A stretch of 64,000 nucleotides of DNA from Anniella stebbinsi (GCA_029215795.1 JARDYH010000003.1:99480609-99544608); one strand, 5' to 3'; numbered from the stretch's first letter, positions 1 to 10,581 are shown. The notes: generated by a model not told the origin, from the sequence alone. Program-made: numbers and translations.

Positions 1-494
1 AAAGCACTTCCCAGCATTCATGACAAATGGGCCTTTTGGAGTAATGGTGTCCACAAAAGAGCCTCTCCTGCAGGCCTTTATAATCAGGCTTGTTTATAGT
101 CCCTTAGATAACTAGGTCAAGGTTAAGACCAACAATGGGGCCATTTCTAGAGGGTGACAATATATTGGACATTTGTCAGGGCCCCAAATTCAGAAGAGGG
201 CCCAGTGGTAGAATCCAACCTTTAGCAGAGCTGGCCAGCCCTGCTACTTCTGGTCTGCAAACACCCCCTACCATGCGCAGAAGAACAATTTAGCACTTCC
301 AGAGGCAACCTCCAAAACAAGTAGAGACACTTGTTTCTTGAGGGAGGCATGTCAGTGAGCTCTGACTGTCATTTTGGAGCATTTCGATGAAGCATTTCCC
401 CTCATTTTGGCTTGCCTCCAGAAGTGCTAAAATTGCCATTTTGCAAGCTGTAGGGGCTGCTTGAAGGTGCCCATCTGCCCAGATTTGCCCGGAC
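1..494. other. No gene recognised
   Basis: Mixed-composition DNA with short open frames on both strands and no recognisable protein, RNA or repeat boundary. The last part (about 440-494) runs into the GC-rich block that follows. Confidence 0.5.
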
Positions 495-1060
495 ATGTCA
501 GGGAAATGGCGGGCAAATCCAAATCCAAGGGGAAATCCTGTTATTGGGGGGCAAATTCGGAAATTTAGCCCCCCAAAAGGCACGTTTTGGGCATTTCCTG
601 AAACGGGCCTACTGAAGCTTGCTCTCTGCAGATCCGGGATCCTATTGCCTTGTTGCTATGGCGACGAAGCACTAGGGTGAAGGATCTGCAGAGGGCTGGC
701 CTCGGAAGGCCTGTTTCAGGCACTTTCGGAAGAGGCTGAAACTGGCATTCCGTGGGCCACCCATGGCACATCTGGGGTCCTAGTGCATTGTCATCATGGC
801 GACGAGGCATTAGGTATCCAGATTTGCCATAGAAAGGCCTCAGAAGGCCTGTTTCGGCCAGAAACGGGCCTTCCGAGGGCCACCCATGGCAAATCCGGGG
901 TCCTAGTGCATAATCACCATGGCGATGAGGCATTAGGACCCCGGATTTGGCATGGACAGGCCTCTGAAGGCCTGCTTCAGCAGTGATTGGCCTGGGTTTG
1001 GAGCCGCAGCCTGGCCTAGTGCAGCGGCCCACTAGGCGCGGCAGAAGGGTAACTGGGGCT
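495..1060. repeat. GC-rich block of three successive imperfect hairpins
   Basis: Three units of about 110-120 bp (roughly 600-714, 740-860, 865-985) each fold back on themselves. In the third, GCAAATCCGGGGTCCTAGTG near 890 pairs with the complementary arm near 932-952 around a loop containing CCATGGCGATGA. The loop motif resembles that in the GC-rich elements at 24.6, 47.4 and 51.2 kb (ATGGCGATGAG), so this may be a divergent relative. The minus-strand 155-codon open frame here merely reflects the GC-rich repeats. Confidence 0.55.
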
Positions 1061-1227
1061 GGCTGGCTGGTGGCCGCACGGCGAAAGCATGCAAGGTAAG
1101 CCGGGGCAAGCAGCTACAGGACACCAGCAGCATGGCGAGAGGTGGTGATAATTTTAATATGCATTAATAGTTTGTAGTATAAATGCTACTGACAAACATA
1201 AGAGGATCTAAAAATTAAAGCTGCAAT

Positions 1228-1312
1228 CCTGTACCCCCTTATCTGGAAGAAAGCCTCATTATACTCAATGGGACTTCCTTCTGTGTAGACATGTATAGGA
1301 TTGTGCTTTAAA
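1228..1312. repeat. Short hairpin repeat with AATCCTATAC-type ends
   Basis: An imperfect palindrome whose arms are GCAATCCTGTAC and the near-complement GTATAGGATTGTGC, with TCAATGGGACTT inside. The same unit recurs in this window near 3,838, 45,886 and 52,140, so it is a dispersed non-coding repeat. Confidence 0.6.
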
Positions 1313-1485
1313 TATATGTGAACACACTGAGTAAAAGGAAGGATTTTGTGGGGAAAAGAAGAAAATATTAATTGTCAGTGTTGTTGATTAAGTTGCTTTA
1401 CTTTGCCTGGATTATGCCCTACTTCAGAATGCAAACCAGCATAAATTTTACCCGAGTCAGCACTTGTCTACAAAAGTTATATACT

Positions 1486-1804
1486 AGGCTGACCATATGA
1501 AAAGGAGGACAGGGCTCATGTAACTTTAACAGTTGCAGAGAAAAGGGAATTTCAGCCAGTGTCATTTGTATGCAATTAGTTCCTGGTGAAATTCCCTCTT
1601 CATCACAACAGTTAAAGTTGCAGACATTATACTAGAGTGACCATATACAAAAGAAGGCAGGGCCCCTGCAACTTTAACAGTTGTGATGAAGAGGGAATTT
1701 CACCAGGAACTAATTGCATACAAATGACACTGGCTGAAATTCCCTTTTCTCTACAACTGTTAAAGTTACATGAGCCCCGTCCTCCTTTTCATATGGTCAG
1801 CCTA
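1486..1804. mobile_element. Palindromic non-autonomous DNA element (copy 1)
   Basis: A near-complete palindrome running from AGGCTGACCATATG to CATATGGTCAGCCTA. The sequence TATATACT stands exactly on both sides (1,478-1,485 and 1,805-1,812), an 8-bp target duplication typical of hAT elements. The halves correspond to two head-to-head copies of a unit of about 155 bp seen singly at 19,822-19,994. A nearly identical palindrome lies at 33,627-33,944. The 63-codon frame inside is incidental. Confidence 0.85.
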
Positions 1805-1812
1805 TATATACT

Positions 1813-2574
1813 GACAGGCTTCCTCTAAAGTCCCTGAAAGCAGCACGAAATTTCTAAGAATTATCAACAAGTTGATCCTCACTTACAACTATGTAGAAAT
1901 AAAAAATGTTAGGTCCATCCCCACCACAAGTGATACTTAGAGTGGTAAATGAATTTCTCACATCTATAAATTAAAGTATCATATTGATAATTTATCACTG
2001 GGTGCATATGAAGTTTCTTTCCTTATTTTAAGATAACATTTTTAAAGCCCTGAAATGAAAAGGTTTAGAGGAATACATTATCACTCCATAGAGTTTGCTC
2101 TATCTGTAGAAGAGTGTGCTTATTGCTCCATTTCTTATGGCTCCTCGAAGTGCAAATAATATTATTTACCCAATCAATTCCTTTCCAATTTACATCTATA
2201 TTTTTAAACCTTTCCATTTTCTGTGGTAAGCCACTCATCTTGGCAGAAGTCATGTAAATTCTACATAAAAACAAAAAGACCTAGAGTAGCCCCCACCAAA
2301 TTGTGCTGTTGGTAAACTGCAAGTATACGACTTCAGAATTAAATGGTGAGACTCCCACACTCTCACTCCATTTTCCACTGAAGTAGTTTATAATAAGCAG
2401 ATGGAGACATTGCAATACCATGCATTGCAAGAGTGATGAATTTAAAAGCAGTCTTATACTTATATCAATCTGGTTCTTGTCCCAACTGAATATCAGGCAG
2501 TAACAGTACACCAGGTACAAAGAGCCTCAGGTCCAGGGACCATTTCCCATTTACTCTCCTTTCCTGTCCATTTA
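1813..2574. other. AT-rich stretch, nothing recognised
   Basis: Two minus-strand open frames (69 and 79 codons) have low-complexity composition and no domain I recognise. No repeat boundary is evident. Confidence 0.5.
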
Positions 2575-2800
2575 TTTACTTTTATTTTATTTTATTACAT
2601 TTAGCTCCTGCATTTTTTCTTCCAAGGAATCCAAGGTGGCATACATAATCCTCCTCCTCCATTTTATCCTCACAATAACAACCCTGTGAGGAAGTTTTGA
2701 CTGAAAGTCTGTGACTGGCCCAAAGTCACCCAGTGAGCTTCCATGTATGTCACCTTGGGCTCCTTGGAGGAAAGGCAGCATAGAAAAGTAATAAATAAAT
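2575..2800 (-). repeat. CORE-SINE/MIR-like SINE 3' half with a second tail fragment
   Basis: The minus strand carries the typical order of this SINE: GTGACTTTGGGCCAGTCACA, a CTCACAGGGTTGTTATTGTG segment, then a tail ending in TAAAATAAAATAAA repeats at the left edge. At 2,750-2,800 a short plus-strand tail (CTTGGAGGAAAGGCAGCATA then AATAAATAAAT) abuts it, so two pieces lie head to head. The tRNA-like 5' half is missing. Confidence 0.65.
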
Positions 2801-3015
2801 TATTTATATGAGCAAATATTACTAAAGTCAACGTTTTAAAAAGAGGAGGAAAACCTTGCTTGGTAGCAACTTTTTTAAAAAAAAACTAGAGAAATTATTT
2901 TACTATGTAGCGTCCAACCACAAAGTAATTGCTGGTTAGCAAGCTATAAGGGTTGGCCCTACTGACATAGATCTCACAAAACAGTGTTGGGGCTATTGTC
3001 TTATATTACACAACC

Positions 3016-3040
3016 ATATATATATATATATATATATATA
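3016..3040. repeat. (TA)n microsatellite
   Basis: An uninterrupted alternating TA run. Confidence 0.95.
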
Positions 3041-3114
3041 GCAAAAATTTCTAAAAGTTCAGGTGGCTATATTGGCACCAAGTGCAGCAAAACCTTATAC
3101 AATTTAGGATTGAA

Positions 3115-3241
3115 GGGTGACCATATGGAAAGGAGAACAGGGGTCCTGTATCTTTAACAGTTGTATAGAAAAGTGAATTTCAGCTGGTGGCATTTGTATG
3201 CATGCAGCACATGGTGAAATTCCCTTCTTTTGTATCTGGTC
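3115..3241 (+). mobile_element. Internally shortened copy of the GGTGACCATATG DNA element
   Basis: It starts GGGTGACCATATGGAAAGGA, continues with CTTTAACAGTTGTATAGAAA and GGTGAAATTCCC, then jumps to TTTTGTATCTGGTC. Compared with the complete unit at 19,822-19,994 it lacks about 40 bases before the right end. Confidence 0.7.
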
Positions 3242-3254
3242 TCTTTTCTAGGTG

Positions 3255-3770
3255 GTTATTCTAGATGAACATGACTGGCTTTGCCAAGTCATGCTGTCTT
3301 TTACTGATTCAGACATTTCCTGATTTGAGCATGTTTTAAGTATGACTCCTTTTTGGATGTTGGTGTGGATGTGTTTTGGTAGGCCTAGTTTCTGAAGGTT
3401 TTCTGTAAAAAAATAATGATGATATGATGCTGGTGACTGCTGTGACTAACGGAATAATTGTAACCTTTTCCTCCTGCCACAGTTCATTAATTTTCATAGC
3501 CTGTGGTGTATATTTTTCTCTCTTTTCCTCTTCCTTTTCTGCAGCATTTTTGTGATTAGGTATTGTTATGTCAATGAGATAGTTGTGTTTTTCTTTTTTT
3601 GTTTATGAATGTTATGTCTAGTCAATTGCAAAGTATTGTCTTGTCCCAGAATTGTTCTGTCCCGGCATAGCATAGCTTGGCTTGACTAGTTTGAATGTGT
3701 CTGGATTTCCTAGGCTCTGAAAGCATCTTTCTGGAGAGCACCTGTTGGTTGCATGATCCACGATGCCAGG
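3255..3770 (-). pseudogene. LINE fragment: restriction-like endonuclease C-terminal domain (R2/R4/NeSL type)
   Basis: On the minus strand, after frameshift correction, the sequence reads LIDITIPNHKNAAEKEEEKR (about 3,515-3,580), then a stretch ending KVTIIPLVTAV and a further LQKLGLPKHI segment. The IIDVxxPND..KExEKxxKY pattern followed by (V/I)xPxVxxA is what I know from the C-terminal region of non-LTR retrotransposons with a restriction-enzyme-like endonuclease. The upstream part (3,600-3,770) is out of frame with stops. No intact ORF, tail or target duplication is seen. The clade is uncertain. Confidence 0.55.
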
Positions 3771-3837
3771 TTCTGGTGAGCGCATAGTTCTCCTTGACAG
3801 GAAGGGCTTGCGCTTGCTAGAGTAGATGTGAAGAGGC

Positions 3838-3905
3838 TACAATCCTATATTCATTTATCTGGGAGTAAGCTTTATTGAAATCAATGAGACTTATTTCTGA
3901 GGTTT
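3838..3905. repeat. Short hairpin repeat, AATCCTATA type
   Basis: ACAATCCTATATTCATTTAT followed by CTGGGAGTAAGC and TCAATGAGACTTATTTCTGA matches the left two thirds of the unit described at 1,228-1,312. Confidence 0.55.
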
Positions 3906-4299
3906 CTTTGGGCAGTTTTCCTTAGTCCCTGATTGGGATTTGTGTTCTCTGCACACAGAAGCAGTGTATTCAGGAGATAATTGGATAAAAGGAGGGAAAG
4001 AGCCTTGTCTAGCATTGTGATAATGGACATCTGTTCTGGCCTTTCTTTGAATTGCTACTGGCCATGGTTTTGTTTACATGACTAATGAACCAGAGATATA
4101 ATGACACATTTTTAGAGTAGTTCTCACTGGTAAACGAGAATTTGAAACAAGCTAAGAAGTGCTAGTGAGAAGTGATTTCAACAAGCCTTTGGTCCAGTTT
4201 GTTCCAGGTGATGGGGAAAGAGTGTTAAATGTTAGGCAAGGTGAGACTATGGTCATTCAGTGAAGGATTTGCAGTCAGAAAAGATATTTGAGAGAAACG
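3906..4299. other. Nothing recognised
   Basis: Unremarkable mixed sequence between two repeats. Confidence 0.4.
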
Positions 4300-4622
4300 A
4301 AGACTGTATCGCACAGAGTATAGCAAAAGCTTTAAAGTACAGCAAAAGCTACAAAAATAGGAGTGAGTGAAGTTAATTTCAGATACATTGTTCTTTATTT
4401 CAGTGATTTTAAAATTAAGATGTTATGTAGAACAGGTTTGTCTTAATTGTGTGTTGTGAAATCAGAAATATGACCAATGCCATGTTTGGGTGGGCATGCC
4501 CCCTTGGGGGCCGGCCATGTTAGTGGGCACACTCCCTTGGGGCTGGCCATGTTGGTGGGTACGCCCGTTGGGGGCAGCCATGTTGTCCTCCTTTTTGGTT
4601 TCCAAAATATGGTCACCCTAGA
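4300..4622 (-). mobile_element. Non-autonomous DNA element with GTGACCATATTTTGG end (copy 1)
   Basis: The minus strand begins CTAGGGTGACCATATTTTGG, continues through GGAGGACAACATG, tandem GGC/CCCC-rich 35-bp units (CCAACATGGCC) and GACAAACCTGTTC, and ends near the GTACTTTAAAGCTTTTGC segment. The same sequence in the opposite orientation lies at 36,080-36,366, covering the same length, which defines the element. It has no coding capacity. Confidence 0.75.
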
Positions 4623-5177
4623 AGACTTCAAGACTAGAAATGACTGGGTTGTCGCTGAACACAGTGGATTCTGCTCCCTGTCCCAACACTGCTAGCATTC
4701 TCACTTTACATAGATCAAGAAGATCAGACACAGCTTAAAAGAACTCCTGTTTTTCATGTCCCACCTGTTGTAGTCTCAGGGGGGCCACTGAGGTGCCATG
4801 CCAAAGTCCTCCCCACCTTCCACCAATCCTAAGCCAGCACTGGGTACCTCTAGACGGACACTTTCCATTGATATGGCTTCGCACTGGCAACAGTTGTGTT
4901 ACATGATGCTGCCACCATTACGAAGCCATCTAAGGGCAAAGGCCCTTTGCTCTGATTTAAAAGAGTTGGCCATTTACCCCAACTTTTTCTCCCGAAGTAT
5001 CTTTTGGAAATGTTTAAGATTGTTTAGTCTGGCCTTGGTTAAGCCAAGAAAGGGTAGAGACATTTCACTGAATTTTAATTTGATTAAATTTTATTGTTTT
5101 GCTGGATCATTTTTCTTTTTAAAACTTTGTATTACCTGTCCCAACCTAATGGGACAGGACAGGGTATAAATCTAAAT

Positions 5178-5180
<3 letters not shown>
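4623..5180. other. No gene recognised
   Basis: Includes a 123-codon plus-strand open frame (4,798-5,169) with no recognisable domain and a hydrophobic Phe/Leu-rich end that reflects a T-rich tract. I do not regard it as a gene. Confidence 0.45.

Positions 5181-5214
<34 letters not shown>
5181..5214. repeat. (CT)n microsatellite
   Basis: Seventeen uninterrupted CT units. Confidence 0.95.
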
Positions 5215-5219
<5 letters not shown>

Positions 5220-5424
5220 TTGCACCCTTGTTTCAGAATATTGAAGGAGTTGCAAGGGAACTTACTTCCCTCCTTTTATTTTTTAATTGAAAAAGAGGAA
5301 AGGACATTTTTACTTTTACTTTTCATTCCCTATTATGCTAACATTCCAAAGGAAAAAATAACTCCAAATGTGCTTTTAATTTCATCCCCATATATTAAAA
5401 CTGGTTCCTATGGGTTTATCAACA

Positions 5425-5650
5425 GACGAGCATAGCACACTTGTTACTGGCCACTCATGGATGTTCGCGAGTCCTTTTAATGACACCGTCTGCCTCCTGC
5501 GTGTTTCCCACTCTTTTTGTAAATTTTAGAGTCACAAAAAAATATACCTTTTATTCCGACTCTTCTGAGATTGTACTATAAAATGCCCACTAGAGGGCGC
5601 TGTCCCCATTGACATCTACAGACCATGTGGTCGCTGGTCTCTTCTCTGTG
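5425..5650 (+). repeat. Dispersed repeat with CACTTGTTACTGGCCACTCA core (copy 1)
   Basis: Shares GCACACTTGTTACTGGCCAC, the following CGxGTCCTTTT, GACACxGTCTGCCTCC and a CCCACT...TGTGGTCGCT segment with 9,016-9,260. It is non-coding, and its boundaries and family are not known to me. This copy contains a CTCF-like motif that the other lacks. Confidence 0.65.
5585..5603 (+). promoter_or_regulatory. CTCF-like binding motif
   Basis: GCCCACTAGAGGGCGCTGT matches the vertebrate CTCF core pattern CCA(C/G)(C/T)AG(A/G)(G/T)GGC(A/G). Prediction from sequence alone. Occupancy is unknown. Confidence 0.45.
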
Positions 5651-5807
5651 AAAAGTGCTTGGTTTGAACATGGAAGAGCATTGGGAAGAGAGCCCATGGT
5701 AAGGAAATGTGATTCCCCCAAAGTATTCTGACCCCAGGAGCAGTTAGCTTTTGTTTAAGTAAAAGAAGTTTGGTGTGGAGAAGAACAAACCCTTGAGGCC
5801 AAACTAA

Positions 5808-6160
5808 GACTCAGTTCGGACAACACGTTAACCAACATTGGTTTAAATAGTCAATCGTTGATTAATCAGTGGTTGATTATTGTGTTGTCTGTCGGGTGGA
5901 TAACACCCCCCGGTTTACTATTTCCTCAAAATAACAAATAGAGATAACAAACGCTCTGTAGAGTTGACTATCTGCACAACCGTTGGTTAGCGTGTTGTCT
6001 GTCGGGCTCAGTGGACTTTTTTGCAGGGTTGAATGGACTATGTCGGCTAGCTACAGAGTCTCCTGGCAAGAGCAACCAAAGTGGCAGCTGCCACTCCAGT
6101 CCAGCCAGCAGAACTTGCAATGGCTGCTAGGATAGCACTGGAAAGACTGAGGGAGGGCAG
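5808..6160 (+). mobile_element. DNA element with CTCAGTTCGGACAACAC terminus (family A, copy 1)
   Basis: Begins ACTCAGTTCGGACAACACGT. Inside are repeated TTGGTT/AACCAA segments and GTGTTGTCTGTCGGG blocks, followed by the CAGCCAGCAGAACTTGCAATGG segment also present in the complete copy at 39,228-39,752. The right terminus cannot be placed. Confidence 0.6.
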
Positions 6161-7559
6161 GGAGAGGGGTGGTCACTCTGGACTTCTGAGTGAGATAGAA
6201 ATCGAGGGGTTTGGGCTTTTATAAGATAGAGAAGATTTGTAAAAGATGTGTTAGCCTATCTTTATCTAAATACATTTTTAGACTAGGCCATGTTAAATGT
6301 GTGTTTTTTATAACTTCTGTTCATGTGTTTTAAAGGGCATGTAATTATAAATCTGTTACCACGGAGCCAAAAGAGTGTAGGCATTGTACAGTCCCTCATC
6401 ACGCTTATATTAAATCAGCAGTACACTTATATACAACACAGTTGTACTATGATGACAAAAATAAGTATTTTGAAATCTATTGCAGAATGTTCTGTACCTA
6501 GCGCATGCTATTTCTAATGGCTCGTTTATACCTGCCTATACTTGATCACCCGTTCATTTATGTTCAGCCTTTATATTCTGGCGTTCTTTTAAAAAAGTGT
6601 TCAATATCTTCATAGCATTTCAGGATAGCTGGAACATCCCCCACCCCACCTCCTTCAGTGAAAGGTTAGCTTTTTAACTTTTAACTAAATGCAAATGAAA
6701 GACATGCAAACAAGTGAAGTAAATTAATATACAAACAAAGATATGGACGCACATCCAGTTGTCCACCTGTAAGTTGGTTGAAATGCTCTGAAAGATGCCA
6801 TTGTAAAACAGGAAGTTGGCAAGTGATAAGAACCAACAAATGCTGTAGTGTGGTGTACTAAAATGAAAGCCGCATTTCAGGAATGCTTGTCCACAATCAC
6901 TAAGGTACCCCAAAGGTTTCCAAGGAACTGAAAGGTGAGTATGTGGTTCTTTTTTACAGAGAACAACCTTATATTTGAATGAGTCCTCTGTCTGAAAGAT
7001 TGTCCTGTCCAATTCCAGTTGAAAGATAAAGACCTATTTATTGCTCATCAACAGATAGCCTCTGAACAGGTAGGCACAGAGGTCTTCTGGTCACAGTCTT
7101 CTGCATTATGGTGAGAATTACTATATTACTGTTTAAATTATACTAATGATTTCTAAATTCCCAGCTATACATATAATTTGGCATTTGTAAATTTGATGCA
7201 ATTTTAATTTTTCTTCCTTTTTTTGTCCTCTTTTTTGGTGACACGTTTTCTCTTTTTTGGCAATTCATAAGTGGTTGTCTTTCCAGTTCCCCATAACACA
7301 GTTGGAATGCCACGGCTGTAGTGGACTTTTAAAAATGCTTTCATTTTGTTTCTTTCTCATTGGAAGTATACAGTCAAACAGTGACTTTCAGATTCTAGCC
7401 TTAGTGGACATCCTGTCCACAGCTATGCTGTTTTAATCTCATTAACCTAAATGGGAGTTAAGCTGCCTGACTTACACAGAATTGCAGGCTCGCGTGGGCA
7501 GGTGATGTTGTTTTTCAAGCTCCCTTCAAGGGGGAAAAATGTCCAGGAGGAGAGAAATT
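6161..7559. other. No gene recognised
   Basis: AT-rich. A 112-codon minus-strand open frame (6,674-7,012) has no recognised domain. A stretch around 6,950-7,010 (TACAGAGAACAACC, GTCCTCTGTCTGAAAGATTG) resembles 32,360-32,415, so part of it is a dispersed repeat. Confidence 0.4.
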
Positions 7560-7772
7560 GGCTCAGTTCAGGTTGACTAACCCTAACCCTCACGCTAACC
7601 CTAGGGGGCACTCCCCACACAACATGGTAATAAATAATCAACTGTGATGTGGATGAGGATCAGCGCTGAGTTGACTATGGCAGCATTTGGATGACACAAT
7701 AGTCAAAACAACTGACGATTGTTTCCCCCACACCAGTTGTTTAGTGTGTCGTCCGAATTGAGCCATTGAGTC
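7560..7772 (-). mobile_element. Family A DNA element, right part
   Basis: Ends GTGTCGTCCGAATTGAGCCA, complementary to the family A left end, and contains CAACTGACGATTGTTT as in the copies at 39.2 and 59.0 kb. The left end is missing or decayed. It includes a short CCCTAA-rich patch at 7,576-7,604. Confidence 0.6.
7576..7604. repeat. Short interstitial telomere-like patch
   Basis: CTAACCCTAACCCT and then GCTAACCCTAGG: three to four CCCTAA-type hexamers with one interruption. It is too short to prove telomeric origin. Confidence 0.4.
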
Positions 7773-9015
7773 AAGTTATAAGCAAGTTTATCAGCATTCC
7801 TATGCTGATCAGTTGTATGTGTTCATTCCCACAGCTGTGCAGATTTGGGTTGGTTACTGTGCTGCCACAGCCTCAGACACTAGGCCTAGATGAGCACACC
7901 CCTCTCAGGCTAAGCACCACCACTTAAACTCCTGAGGGAAGGGTAAAAAGACACACCACTTTTCCCTTACAGCAGAGGGAAAAGGTACTGAGGATTTGAA
8001 AAGGTTCTTCTGTGATGATATTGGCTGAAAGGTTTAACGTTATGTGTTTCTGAATTAAACTAATAGAGCAGGTTACAAAGCCAAGCTGACACGTGGTTTG
8101 TGGTAGCAAAAATAAAAGAAAATGTTTATTGTTGTTTGCAGTTCTTTCAAAATCAATTTAAAAACCTGCCTATTCTTAATACTTATAATAATCTTTAAAA
8201 TAATCCTAAGTCTTTAAAACTTTATATTTATTCACTCTTCACACACTCCTGACTAGAACAGCTAAATACATCTATCTTTCACCTAACTACCCTTCACCCA
8301 ACCAACACACTAAACTCCTGCCAAAACACTCCCTCACACAATAGATACTCCTCCCCTTCCCTTTTCCAGCATCACCAGCTACACCCACTCAGTCCAACAT
8401 TCTGCAATCTTCAAACACACTAACCCAGACATACTTAAGGAGACAGAAATGTGGGGTATCACCACAGTTACTCATAGAGTTGCCAGTGATATAGTGGATG
8501 AGCTATGCTTCACAAGGAGACAGTCTGTGTGTATGTGTTGTTGTGTGAAAGGACCAATGGCTGTACATGGATGGTTCCTACAAAATGCAACCTTTCAGTA
8601 TACATCACTTGGTCCCAAAGGCCTGTTTCATCTTGAATTTGAATAATCAAACATGTGGAATGTTTGTTTCTGAGTGAGCACTTGAAGTCTCTCCTGCAGA
8701 GTAGGAGGGAGTCTGTGATACTAAAGATAACATTTTTGTTATTTTCTTGCATATTATTTGCTTTTCTATGGGGATAATGCTCAAAAGCAATATCGAAAGG
8801 TTTGTGTAGGTGTATGTAGAATGAATAAAAATGCTAGGATCAAAATAGTGTAAAATGCATGCCAAAAAGATTAACACAGAAGCAACACAATTGAATTCAT
8901 TGAATAATAGCCTGTCAGTAATTGGGGGAAGGCCTTCTGATACAAAATGCATTTGCTCGCTAGTGAAAGGTATGCAGAGGTAGACCTCCCTGGGCAGGGA
9001 GTTCTAGAGCATCAT
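7773..9015. other. No gene recognised; G-poor tract inside
   Basis: About 8,225-8,430 is strongly depleted in G on the plus strand (C, A and T only over long runs). Around 8,965-9,012 CTCCCTGGGCAGGGAGTTC resembles L2 C-terminal coding sequence on the minus strand, but the fragment is too short to annotate separately. Confidence 0.4.
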
Positions 9016-9260
9016 CAGGCGAGCGCTTTACAGCACACTTGTTACTGGCCACTCACAGTGTTTTACGGGTCCTTTTCACAACACTGTCCACCTCCCATGC
9101 GTCTCCTGCTTCTTCTGGTCTTTTTTTAGTCATAAAATAAGACAGAGAAAATCCGATTATTTGGGCTATAGCGAAACTTGCCGCCATTTCCTGCTGCGGT
9201 CAGGAAAAGCAGCACAAGAAAAACGCCCACTGAATGGGCCAAGTGGTCGTTGCTTGTTTT
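9016..9260 (+). repeat. Dispersed repeat with CACTTGTTACTGGCCACTCA core (copy 2)
   Basis: See the copy at 5,425-5,650. Here the sequence continues into ACGCCCACTGAATGGGCCAA and GTGGTCGTTGCTTG. Non-coding. Confidence 0.65.
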
Positions 9261-9364
9261 CTCTTCCTTCCCCTTGTGAAGAAAGAGGAAGCTGCTCGTC
9301 TCTACAGCAACAGGAGGCAAAGCGACGGTAGGGAAACGCCCCTACTCTAGAATTAGGCTCCTGG

Positions 9365-9547
9365 AATAGGGCCATTAACTGCTTGCGGCCTGGGGACCCA
9401 ATTCCATAGGTGGGTGGGCCTGAAGGCAAAAGGGGTGGGGCCAAACTACCAAAAAATACCAGCTCATTTCAGCTTGAAGTTTTTACTTCCAATAACTAAG
9501 GAGACACATTTCAGACTTTTAGAGTGGGGGGAAAAGCTGCACAAAAG
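9365..9547. repeat. Fragment of the CAGGCC/GGGGTGGGGCC dispersed repeat
   Basis: GGCCTGAAGGCAAAAGGGGT and the following GGGGCCAAA are the complement of a segment in the hAT-like element at 44,422-44,771. It is incomplete at both ends. Confidence 0.45.
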
Positions 9548-10018
9548 CTGCCACATAGGGGGAGTCTACACGAGACGTTTATTGCAGGATTGTATTGCAG
9601 TTGTCACTAACAGGGCACATGACGTTCACCTGATCCTGCGGCGATCTTGGCTCCACCTGTCATCTGTTCAGGAATATCCCTGACTGCTTTTGTTGCTTTT
9701 TTCCCCCAGCTCTCTCGCTTCCATTCCGAAGGACGTTTGCGGTGTGGCCCCCCTTTGCCATGTGTTGCTGCGCTCATGCGCATCCCTAACGACTCATTAA
9801 AAAAATCCTGTGCCCCATAGCCGTCTTTCTAGCCCCACCCACTTCTATCGATACACATGTGGAACTGCCGCACCGGGGCACATGTGGTCCCGCAACAGAA
9901 CACCTGAAATTGTGGGAAAGATCAGTCATGTGTGCCCCGTAAGGGGCGATCGCTGAAGCGGGGAACATGCGGGAGCATGCCTCTTCCGTTGCGAAAGGGC
10001 TGCAGGTGTAGATTAGCC
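9548..10018. mobile_element. Non-coding element with TCTACAC ends, related to the CpG-rich family B
   Basis: The left end, CTACACGAGACGTTTATTGC, is almost the same as the family B end CCACACGAGACGTTTAATGA at 49.36 kb. The right end is marked by GTGTAGATTAGCCC, complementary in its first bases. The interior differs from family B and is GC-rich (CCCCGTAAGGGGCGATCGC). No coding frame is recognised. Confidence 0.45.
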
Positions 10019-10034
10019 CATAATCTGTGGCTGA

Positions 10035-10140
10035 GGGAAAAGAAGGAGGCTTGGCCCTCTGGGAACCCCAGAGGGCTGGATTGGAACCCTCCAAGGGCCA
10101 AATTTGCCCCTCAGGCCTGAGGCTCCTCAGCCCTGTTCTA
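10035..10140. repeat. Fragment of the GGGCCAAATTTGCCCCTCAGG repeat
   Basis: GGGCCAAATTTGCCCCTCAG and the preceding CCCTCTGGGAACCCCAGAG match parts of the element at 44,422-44,771 in the opposite orientation. Confidence 0.5.
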
Positions 10141-10543
10141 GAGAGTAGGGGCAACCAAAAAGAAACCCTGTTTCTCCAACATACTTGCACTTATCTAGGC
10201 AAATTGAGCAACCTGGAGCAAGGCTGCATCTGTGACCTCAGATGGGGAAAACATATTAGAGCAGGTATCCATGAGGTATTTTGGCCCAGGTTTTTTTTAA
10301 TGTCTGAGAGATAATAGCCCACTAATGAGGACATGAAGACGGCAGAGATTGCTTCCTTTAATGTGGGTTTCCATATGAAACGAGAGTGCCCAAATTTTCA
10401 CAGTTTTCATATAGATTCCATTGTGATGTGTTAGTTTAAGGTAAAGGCTTAAATACCACTAGTATTCTGTAGAGTTCAGCTGAGATATTCACAATGCAAC
10501 AGTCCTCTTCAATAGAGTATTCTAATTTTGTAAAGGCTATTTG

Positions 10544-10581
<38 letters not shown>

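Noticed and set aside
4798..5169. 123-codon frame on the plus strand
   Set aside because: No recognisable protein family. The C-terminal half is Phe/Leu-rich from a T-rich tract.
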